Positions 32,689 through 38,891 of a DNA stretch of 38,891 bases are shown in pieces; position 1 is the first letter of the stretch; every line of letters starts with the position of its first letter. The DNA is taken from assembly GCA_031261785.1 (NCBI GenBank), contig JAISIZ010000001.1, positions 1 through 38,891 of the forward strand, in the 5' to 3' direction. A model generated the notes under the pieces. That model was given only the letters and a program-made list of their open reading frames with translations, was not told the DNA's origin and searched no databases. This DNA is from Mediterranea sp. (in: CFB group bacteria). Its GTDB lineage: Bacteria; Bacteroidota; Bacteroidia; Bacteroidales; Bacteroidaceae. The position numbers were made by a program, and so were the translations under genes.

Positions 32689-33570
32689 ATGAGAGAAATT
32701 GTCATGATCAATCTACCCCGAATGAAGAATGCCATGCATTTCAACTTTCACACGGAGATGTTGGCCATCATCAAGGCCGACGAAACACTAAGCGGTAAAG
32801 TGTCCGGACAGCTACAAGCCTACGAACACGCCTTCAATGCGGAACAGATCGCGTATTCCCTGTCGAAGAAGAACTTCCTCACCGACGAGATCGCCCAGGG
32901 CGACAAGGAGCGCGACGCGCTGTATCGCATGTTGCAGAATGGAGTGAAGTACTCTTCGAAACTTGAAGATGCCGCCAGACGCAGGGCGTGCAAGGTTTTG
33001 GCACAGGCCATGAAAGACTACAACATCGATGTCAAGGCCCATCTTGACGAGGAGACAGGAGCGCTGACCAACCTGATCAACGACCTGCGGAGCAAATATC
33101 TGGCCGAGGTTACCCTGCTATCGCTCACCGACACGGTGAACCTGTTGTACGAGGCCAACGAAAAAGTGCGTATGGCCATGCGCAGCCGCACCGGAGAGAA
33201 CGGTGTCAAGCCCGTATCCGCCATGGGTAATGCCCGCGCCGACACCGACAAGGCGTACCGCGCGCTCGTCAAGTATCTCAACGCCTGCGTAACGGTCGAG
33301 GCGACCAGCGTCTACGACGAGAAGATCAACAACATGAACGCCATCATCGACCACTATAACAAAGTGTTGAAGCTGAAGGCCAACCTCAACCCGAACGAAG
33401 AGGACGGGACCGAGGAAATTCCCGACCCCATCGCCCCCGGCAAACCAAGCGAAAGCGAAGGGAACACCCCCGGCGACGGCGACGAAAGCGACGGCAAGAC
33501 CGACGGCAAGGCAGGTGAAAGCAGCGGCGGAAACAGCGGCGAAGAAGAACTACCCGACCCGCTCGCATAG
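32689..33570 (+). CDS. DUF6261 family protein
   Basis: The protein is 293 residues with no signal peptide or transmembrane helix, so it is predicted cytoplasmic. The N-terminus (MREIVMINLPRMKNAMHFNF, then HTEML) is characteristic of DUF6261 proteins. A long alpha-helical, coiled-coil-like body follows (LQAYEHAFNAEQIAYSLSKK; FLTDEIAQGDKERDALYRML; VKYLNACVTVEATSVYDEKI). The C-terminus from about 245 is an acidic Gly/Ser/Glu-rich tail. Function is unknown for the family. It is about 265 bp downstream of the 40-bp array and could be read from the promoter at 32096. A strong terminator follows. A decayed relative lies at 14984-15286. Confidence 0.85.
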   Translation: MREIVMINLPRMKNAMHFNFHTEMLAIIKADETLSGKVSGQLQAYEHAFNAEQIAYSLSKKNFLTDEIAQGDKERDALYRMLQNGVKYSSKLEDAARRRACKVLAQAMKDYNIDVKAHLDEETGALTNLINDLRSKYLAEVTLLSLTDTVNLLYEANEKVRMAMRSRTGENGVKPVSAMGNARADTDKAYRALVKYLNACVTVEATSVYDEKINNMNAIIDHYNKVLKLKANLNPNEEDGTEEIPDPIAPGKPSESEGNTPGDGDESDGKTDGKAGESSGGNSGEEELPDPLA

Positions 33571-33615
33571 TGTAATCGACACCATGAGCACGTAAATTAT
33601 CGGCACACTAAAGGG

Positions 33616-33650
33616 AATGGAGCGACCCCGCTGGGGTCGCTCCATTTTTT
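33616..33650 (+). terminator. Terminator of the DUF6261 gene
   Basis: AATGGAGCGACCCC (33616-33629), a 3-nt loop, GGGGTCGCTCCATT (33633-33646), then TTTTT. The stem is perfect with 14 pairs and lies 46 bp after the stop codon. Confidence 0.95.
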
Positions 33651-33733
33651 CTAACCTTCCTGCTTAGTCGATTCGTCATCAGTCGATTCTTTCTGAATGC
33701 AAAGTTAGCAAGAATGCCTATAGCGCCGCACGC

Positions 33734-36211
33734 TTACTCCACTTTTTTCCTCGCCTTCCATACCAGCGCCATCGCGCCGAGCAGCAGCAAGGCGAGGGAG
33801 GCGTAGGCAATGCGTTCCGTGGTGTGGATGCTTTGCGGGTCGAACCACATCTCGACGGTGTGCTCGCCGGCGGGGATGTTCATTGCCCGCAGGATGTAGT
33901 CGGCACGGGCGATGGGAGCCGCCTGCCCGTCGATAGTGGCTTGCCAGCCGGGGTAATAGATCTCGGAGAAGACGGCTATGCCGGGACGGGTCGTGGAGGT
34001 GGTATAGACGAGGCGGTTGGGTTCGTAGCTCTCCAAGCGGATGGTGGAGAGAGAATCTTTGTACCCCGCGGTAGCGCCTTGGAGCGCCTCCTTGAACTTG
34101 CCGTCCACCGCGGCCACGCGCGTGGGCAGGATGGTGTCCAGGGCGTCGATCTCCTCGTTGGCGTTGGCCACGTAGCGCACGCTGTCCACAAACCAGGCGT
34201 TGCCGTAGGCGTAGGGGTTCTCCACGGGCGTGGTCGCGCCGCGTCCGATGGGGAAGATGAAGTACTTCGTGTTGAGCATGTTCAGCACGGGTATGTCCGC
34301 CGGGGCGATGGAATCCAGCTGTCCGCCCGCACGGGCTATCACCTGCATCTCGGGGTCGATGTGGCGTTCTATCATCTCCTGGTAGCGGCGGAGCTTGGCG
34401 GCGTGGTAGCCGCCCACGCTTTTGTGCCAGTAGGAGGTGTTGTTCTCGTTGAAGGTGTCGCCGGCGAAGTTCAGCACCCGGTAGTCGAGTGCCTTGTCCT
34501 CGAGGATCTGCTTGTCGGTGGCTGTCTCCACGAAAGCGTTGGCCGTCTCGGACTTGGTGATAAACTGTTCGTCGTCGAGGTATCGCTTGTTCACGCCCCA
34601 CATATCCACGAGGCAGAGCAGGGCGATGCCCGCGATGGTAACCGGCGCTTTCAGCTTCCGTTGCATGTAGAGGAAGAGGAGGACGCAACCCGCGACGATG
34701 ACGAAAAAGCTGCGCCAGGCATCGGCCGTCACCAGCGAGGCGCGCAAGTCCGAGAGGTTGGCCACCAGCGGAGCGAGATGCTCGGCGGGAAGCCCTCCCT
34801 TCAGCGCCTCCATCTCCCGTGCGGGTACGTAGTCCCCGAACATGCCCGGAGCCACGGCCAGCAACAACGCGACGCCGGCGGTGAGCGCCAGCGCGACGAA
34901 GAGGCCCGTGCGATTCTCTTTCCGCTTGAACAATTCGGGTTGGGTAAGTATCTCCTTGAGGGCGAAGATGGCCAGCAAGGGGATGGTGAACTCGGCAATG
35001 ACGAGGATGGAAGATACGGCGCGGAACTTGTTGTACATCGGCATGTAGTCGATGAAGAGGTCCGTCAGCCCCATGAAGTTCTTCCCCCAGGCCAGCAGGA
35101 TGGAGAAGAGGGTGGCCGCGAGCAGCGCCCACTTCAGCGGCCCCTTCACGATGAAGCAGCCCAGCACGAAGAGGAAGAGCACGAAGGCGCCCACGTAGAC
35201 GGGACCGGCCGTCATGGGCTGGTCGCCGAAGTATTGCGTCAGTTGGCCGTAGATGCCGCTGTACATGGGGTTGGCCTTCTTCATCGCGCTCTCGTCTTTC
35301 GACAAGGGCACGGAGGCGCCTCCCTTGGCGTTGGGAACCAGGAGCGTCAGCGTCTCGCCGATGCCGTAGCTCCACTGCGTGATGTAGTCGCGACTCAGTC
35401 CGCTGCCCGTGGCTTGCTCGGCGGCGGCTCCCTCGTGTTTCAGCTCGCTGGGGCCACGCATGGTCTCCTTGCTATACTCGTACGTGTGGTAGAGATTGGA
35501 GATATTGGTACCTACGCCAACCAGCGCGGCCACCAGCAGCACGGCGCTCGCCTTGAGGAAAGCCGGCAGCTCCTTCTTCCGCCAGGCGTCGGCGAAGTAG
35601 GCGCCGACGAAAAAAAGGATGACGAACATGAAGTAGTAGCTCATCTGCACGTGGTTGGACTGTATCTGGAAGGCGATGAAGAGTGCCGTGAGTACGCCGC
35701 CCAGCAAGTATTTCTTCCGATAGGCCAGCACGATACCCGCCAGCGTGGGCGGGATGTAGGCCAGCGTGACGAATTTCCAGATGTGTCCCGCCGAGATGAT
35801 GATGAAGAAGTAAGACGAGAAGCCCCAGATCAGTCCGCCCAACCCCGCCAGCCAGGCCGGCAGGCCGAACGCCCGAAGCAAGATGTAGAAGCCCAGCATC
35901 ATGATGAACACGAGCGCGACGTACTGTGGCAGGGCGAGTTGGTACACCTTCTGCGCCCACGACAGCGGACGGGTGGAGTCATAGCTGGGCGACAGCTGAT
36001 AGGTGGGCATACCGCTGAAGAGCGCGTTCGTCCAGCGGGTACGCTCGCCCGTGCGCTCCATGTATTCCTTCGCCTCTTGTCCCACCCCCACGCCGGCCAC
36101 GGAATCGTGCCGGAACAAGACACGGCCTTCGATATCGGCCGGGAAAAAGTAGACAAACGAAAGGGCGACGAACGAGAGGAGGACGATCAGGTCGGGCAGG
36201 AACTTCTTCAT
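33734..36211 (-). CDS. YfhO family large membrane protein
   Basis: The protein is 825 residues from the ATG at 36211 (MKKFLPDLIVLLSFVALSFV begins the first helix). About a dozen hydrophobic segments follow, for example QYVALVFIMMLGFYILLRAF, GLPAWLAGLGGLIWGFSSYF, GAFVLFLFVLGCFIV and SFFVIVAGCVLLFLYMQ. A large soluble region lies near the C-terminus with a beta-sandwich-like part (LVYTTSTTRPGIAVFSEIYY, then PGWQATIDGQ) and a last helix (ASLALLLLGAMALVW). This matches YfhO-type proteins, linked to glycosylation of cell-wall polymers in Firmicutes. It lies 13 bp downstream of ahcY. The substrate is not predictable. Confidence 0.85.
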   Translation of the reverse strand: MKKFLPDLIVLLSFVALSFVYFFPADIEGRVLFRHDSVAGVGVGQEAKEYMERTGERTRWTNALFSGMPTYQLSPSYDSTRPLSWAQKVYQLALPQYVALVFIMMLGFYILLRAFGLPAWLAGLGGLIWGFSSYFFIIISAGHIWKFVTLAYIPPTLAGIVLAYRKKYLLGGVLTALFIAFQIQSNHVQMSYYFMFVILFFVGAYFADAWRKKELPAFLKASAVLLVAALVGVGTNISNLYHTYEYSKETMRGPSELKHEGAAAEQATGSGLSRDYITQWSYGIGETLTLLVPNAKGGASVPLSKDESAMKKANPMYSGIYGQLTQYFGDQPMTAGPVYVGAFVLFLFVLGCFIVKGPLKWALLAATLFSILLAWGKNFMGLTDLFIDYMPMYNKFRAVSSILVIAEFTIPLLAIFALKEILTQPELFKRKENRTGLFVALALTAGVALLLAVAPGMFGDYVPAREMEALKGGLPAEHLAPLVANLSDLRASLVTADAWRSFFVIVAGCVLLFLYMQRKLKAPVTIAGIALLCLVDMWGVNKRYLDDEQFITKSETANAFVETATDKQILEDKALDYRVLNFAGDTFNENNTSYWHKSVGGYHAAKLRRYQEMIERHIDPEMQVIARAGGQLDSIAPADIPVLNMLNTKYFIFPIGRGATTPVENPYAYGNAWFVDSVRYVANANEEIDALDTILPTRVAAVDGKFKEALQGATAGYKDSLSTIRLESYEPNRLVYTTSTTRPGIAVFSEIYYPGWQATIDGQAAPIARADYILRAMNIPAGEHTVEMWFDPQSIHTTERIAYASLALLLLGAMALVWKARKKVE

Positions 36212-36224
36212 ATTTTTCTTCTTT

Positions 36225-37643
36225 TTAGTATCTATAATGATCGGCCTTGTACGGTCCGTCGACCGACACGCCAATGTAAGCGGCTTGTTCGGGGGTGAGG
36301 CGAGTGAGCTTCACGCCGAGTTTCTCGAGATGGAGGCGTGCCACCTCCTCGTCGAGGTGCTTGGGCAGGCGGTAGACGCCCACTTCATACTTCTTGGAGT
36401 AGAGTTCGATCTGCGCCAGTGTCTGGTTGGTGAACGAGTTGCTCATCACGAACGAGGGATGTCCGGTGGCGCATCCCAGGTTGACCAACCGTCCGTCGGC
36501 CAGCAGGATTACGCTGTGCCCGTCGGGGAAGTAGTAGCGGTCCACCTGCGGCTTGATGTTCACCCGCCGTATGCCGGGGAAACGCTTGAGGGCGTCGACC
36601 TGTATCTCGTTGTCGAAGTGCCCGATGTTGCACACGATGGCTTGGTCCCGCATCTTTTCGATGTGGTCGATGCGTATGATGTCGATGTTGCCCGTGGTGG
36701 TCACGAAGATGTTCCCCTCGGAGCAGGCGTCGTCCATCGTCACCACCTCGAAACCTTCCATAGCGGCTTGCAGGGCGCAGATGGGGTCGACCTCGGTCAC
36801 CAGCACCCGCGCGCCGTAAGAACGCATGGAGTGCGAGCATCCTTTGCCCACGTCGCCGTAGCCGCATACCACCACCACCTTGCCGGCTATCATCACGTCG
36901 GTGGCCCGTTTGATGCCGTCGGCCAGCGATTCGCGACAGCCGTAGAGGTTGTCGAACTTCGACTTCGTCACCGAGTCGTTCACGTTGAACGCCGGAAAGA
37001 GCAGCGTACCCTCCTCCTGCATCTGATAGAGGCGATGCACGCCCGTGGTGGTCTCTTCCGACACGCCCCGCACCTCGGCGGATACCCGGTGCCAGCGGCC
37101 GGCGTCCTCGGCCAGCACCCGGCGGAGGATGGCGTTCAGCTCAATCTCGTCCTCGGCGTGCGCGGGTTTGTTGAGCGCGGTGGCGTCGTTCTCGGCCTGG
37201 TATCCCACGTGTATCATCATCGTGGCGTCGCCGCCGTCGTCGACAATCACCGTGGGGCCTTTGCCTCCCTCGAAGTTGAGGGCTTGCAACGTGCACCACC
37301 AGTAGTCGGCCAGCGTCTCGCCCTTCCAGGCGAACACGGGCACGCCGCCGGCGGCGATGGCTGCGGCGGCATGGTCTTGCGTGGAGTATATGTTGCACGA
37401 GCACCAACGCACTTCGGCGCCCAGCGCCACCAGTGTCTCGATGAGCACGGCCGTCTGTATGGTCATATGAAGCGACCCCATGACGCGCGCGCCTGCCAAC
37501 GGCTTGGTCTCCCCGTACTTGGCGCGCAGTGCCATCAGGCCCGGCATTTCGTTCTCTGCTAAATCGATTTCCTTGCGGCCGAAGTCGGCCAGCGCGATGT
37601 CCGCCACCTTGTAGGGTAGCGTGGAGAAAAGTTCTGTGGACAT
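36225..37643 (-). CDS. ahcY: Adenosylhomocysteinase
   Basis: The enzyme hydrolyses S-adenosylhomocysteine to adenosine and homocysteine, sustaining methylation, using bound NAD. The 472-residue length fits the bacterial long form. Visible are NMPGLM-type segment [26 protein letters not shown] with [15 protein letters not shown] [20 protein letters not shown], the NAD motif [13 protein letters not shown], and [13 protein letters not shown] near the C-terminus. The catalytic Lys and His lie in KSKFDNLYG and the HPSF segment as usual. It heads a two-gene unit with the YfhO-type gene. Confidence 0.97.
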   Translation of the reverse strand: MSTELFSTLPYKVADIALADFGRKEIDLAENEMPGLMALRAKYGETKPLAGARVMGSLHMTIQTAVLIETLVALGAEVRWCSCNIYSTQDHAAAAIAAGGVPVFAWKGETLADYWWCTLQALNFEGGKGPTVIVDDGGDATMMIHVGYQAENDATALNKPAHAEDEIELNAILRRVLAEDAGRWHRVSAEVRGVSEETTTGVHRLYQMQEEGTLLFPAFNVNDSVTKSKFDNLYGCRESLADGIKRATDVMIAGKVVVVCGYGDVGKGCSHSMRSYGARVLVTEVDPICALQAAMEGFEVVTMDDACSEGNIFVTTTGNIDIIRIDHIEKMRDQAIVCNIGHFDNEIQVDALKRFPGIRRVNIKPQVDRYYFPDGHSVILLADGRLVNLGCATGHPSFVMSNSFTNQTLAQIELYSKKYEVGVYRLPKHLDEEVARLHLEKLGVKLTRLTPEQAAYIGVSVDGPYKADHYRY

Positions 37644-37686
37644 GTGATTATTGTTTCGTTTACCTATAATAATGTATTAATGGACG

Positions 37687-37694
37687 CGAAGATA
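37687..37694 (-). promoter_or_regulatory. Probable -7 element for ahcY
   Basis: The minus-strand reading is TATCTTCG, one mismatch from TAnnTTTG, about 45 bp before the ahcY ATG. No clear -33. Confidence 0.35.
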
Positions 37695-37737
37695 CATCAT
37701 TATCGGCGAAAACGACGCGGGGGAAGGGAGAAATCAC

Positions 37738-37745
37738 TACCTTTG
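37738..37745 (+). promoter_or_regulatory. -7 promoter element for the AAA-ATPase/PD-(D/E)XK gene
   Basis: TACCTTTG is an exact TAnnTTTG match 28 bp before the ATG at 37774, divergent from the ahcY promoter. Confidence 0.55.
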
Positions 37746-37773
37746 TGGCGCATAACCCCTAAAGGCTAACGAT

Positions 37774-38891
37774 ATGATGAACAGCAGGCCACTGCCTATC
37801 GGCATACAAGATTTCGAGTACATTCGCAGGAATGACTTCGTGTACGTGGACAAGACGGAGTATATCTACCGGCTTGCCTACCAGGGGAAGCCCTACTTCC
37901 TCGGCCGTCCCCGCCGGTTCGGGAAGAGCCTGCTGCTCTCTACCATAAAAGCCTACTTCCTCGGCAAGCGGGAGCTGTTCGGGGGGCTGGCCATCGAACG
38001 GCTGGAGACGGAGTGGGAAGAATATCCCGTATTCCACCTGGACATGAACCAGGGAATCTACACTAACTTGGATACGTTCATGTCCGCACTAAACGCCAAC
38101 CTAAAAACATTGGAGGAACGGTGGGGAAAAGACGAGAGCGAAGACACTCCCGCCAACCGTCTGCTCAGCCTCATCCAGAGAGCCAACAGGCAGACGGGCA
38201 AGGGCGTGGTGGTGCTCATCGACGAGTACGACAAGCCCCTGCTCGACACGATGGACAATCCCGAGCTGCATGCGCTGATACGTCCCCAACTCCAAGCCTT
38301 CTACAGCGTGCTGAAAAGCGCCGATCCCTATCTCCGTTTCCTCTTCTTCACGGGCGTGACGAAGTTCGGCCAGGCCGGTGTGTTCAGCGGCATGAACCAG
38401 CCGGAGGACATCAGCATGGATCGGCAATACGCGGGTCTCTGCGGCATCACGGAGACGGAGCTTCTCCGTGATTTCCAACCCGAGCTGCACGCCCTGGCCG
38501 ACGCGGGACAAACGAGCTACGAGGAGACGATGGAGAAGATGCGACGGATGTACGACGGATACCATTTCAGCAAGAACACCGAGGGCGTGTACAACCCCTT
38601 CAGCGTGCTGAACACGCTAAAGAAGAGGGAATACGCCTATTACTGGTCACATACCGGCACGCCGACGTTCTTAGTCAAGCTCATCAAGGCGAGGGACATC
38701 AACGTTCCCAACCTGGAGGGCGACATATTCGTCTCGCAATCCAAACTTACCGACTACCGGGTGGGTTCGGACAACTTTGTCCCCTTCATGTACCAAAGCG
38801 GATATCTCACCATCAAGGATTACGACCCCGTGGTGGGACTGTACACGCTGGGCTTCCCCAACGAGGAGGTCCGCATAGCCTTCCTCCAAAA
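37774..38891 (+). CDS. AAA-ATPase-like protein with C-terminal PD-(D/E)XK nuclease family, partial
   Basis: The reading frame from 37774 runs open to the window end (at least 372 residues; the full family is about 510-600). The opening MMNSRPLPIGIQDFEYIRRN is typical (LPIGIQDFExIR). A P-loop-like GRPRRFGKSLLLSTI is at about 46-60 and the Walker B is VVVLIDEYDKPLLD at about 146-159. FFTGVTKFGQAGVFSG and MYDGYHFSKN then GVYNPFSVLN are signature segments. The PD-(D/E)XK nuclease part lies beyond the window. These genes are multi-copy in Bacteroidota and their function is not established. Confidence 0.88.
   Translation, partial: MMNSRPLPIGIQDFEYIRRNDFVYVDKTEYIYRLAYQGKPYFLGRPRRFGKSLLLSTIKAYFLGKRELFGGLAIERLETEWEEYPVFHLDMNQGIYTNLDTFMSALNANLKTLEERWGKDESEDTPANRLLSLIQRANRQTGKGVVVLIDEYDKPLLDTMDNPELHALIRPQLQAFYSVLKSADPYLRFLFFTGVTKFGQAGVFSGMNQPEDISMDRQYAGLCGITETELLRDFQPELHALADAGQTSYEETMEKMRRMYDGYHFSKNTEGVYNPFSVLNTLKKREYAYYWSHTGTPTFLVKLIKARDINVPNLEGDIFVSQSKLTDYRVGSDNFVPFMYQSGYLTIKDYDPVVGLYTLGFPNEEVRIAFLQ

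Noticed and set aside
33824..36298. Very long plus-strand ORF (824 codons) antisense to the YfhO-type gene
   Set aside because: Shadow of a GC-rich gene on the other strand: no recognisable domains, while the minus-strand frame has clear transmembrane and family structure.
36237..37562. 441-codon plus-strand ORF antisense to ahcY
   Set aside because: Shadow of the conserved ahcY gene.

Overview
The window looks like chromosomal DNA of a fairly GC-rich member of the Bacteroidota, order Bacteroidales (a Tannerella- or Parabacteroides-like organism is my best guess, by inference only). The grounds are: many genes preceded by the Bacteroidota -7 promoter element TAnnTTTG rather than a sigma70 -10 box; signal peptides ending in SAQ/FAQ; WG-repeat, DUF3828, DUF4847, DUF4143 and DUF6261 proteins; and the gene order TPR protein-ribH next to recF-DUF721. 

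Layout. 1-1.7 kb: an inverted-repeat element, a secreted transglutaminase-like protein and a phased palindrome array. 1.9-3.4 kb (minus): a TPR protein, ribH, tRNA-Tyr and tRNA-Gly, ending in one terminator. 3.5-4.9 kb (plus): recF and a DciA-like gene. 4.9-10.3 kb (minus): M3 peptidase, DUF4847 lipoprotein, dCMP deaminase, S41 protease and 5-formyl-THF cyclo-ligase, a tight housekeeping operon. 10.4-11.7 kb: a Panacea-type antitoxin with an ADP-ribosyltransferase-like partner. 11.8-14.1 kb: two tandem GAPDH paralogs. 14.2 kb: mscL. 15.0-15.65 kb: a decayed DUF6261 gene next to an 8-copy 42-bp palindromic array. 16.0-27.0 kb: a paralogous cluster of exported DUF3828 and WG-repeat proteins with an erythromycin-esterase-like protein and a soluble TonB_C protein, then a Crp-like regulator and a plug-only TonB/MG2-like protein. 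The three transcription units here (at 16.0, 17.0 and 23.7 kb) share one promoter design. 27-30.3 kb: AAA/DUF4143 ATPase, miaA and an ADPRM-like phosphoesterase. 30.3-33.7 kb: a rearranged accessory island with vapB plus a vapC carrying an internal deletion, a scar made of two neighbouring gene ends, an AAA ATPase, a promoter driving a 6-copy 40-bp palindromic array, and an intact DUF6261 gene. 33.7-37.6 kb (minus): ahcY and a YfhO-type membrane protein. 37.8 kb to the end: a partial AAA-ATPase/PD-(D/E)XK protein. 

The most interesting signal is the repeated pairing of a 40-42-bp-period hairpin array with a DUF6261-family gene. It occurs once intact (32.1-33.6 kb, with a well-formed promoter firing into the array) and once as a decayed copy (15.0-15.7 kb). 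In both arrays some units change sequence while keeping the hairpin paired, which points to selection on a structured RNA or DNA. Next in interest are the accessory island scar, explained by a tandem duplication bounded by the 3' ends of the ADPRM-like and yfhO genes; the Panacea toxin-antitoxin pair; and the WG/DUF3828 cluster, which lies between diverged direct repeats of about 170 bp that contain its promoter.
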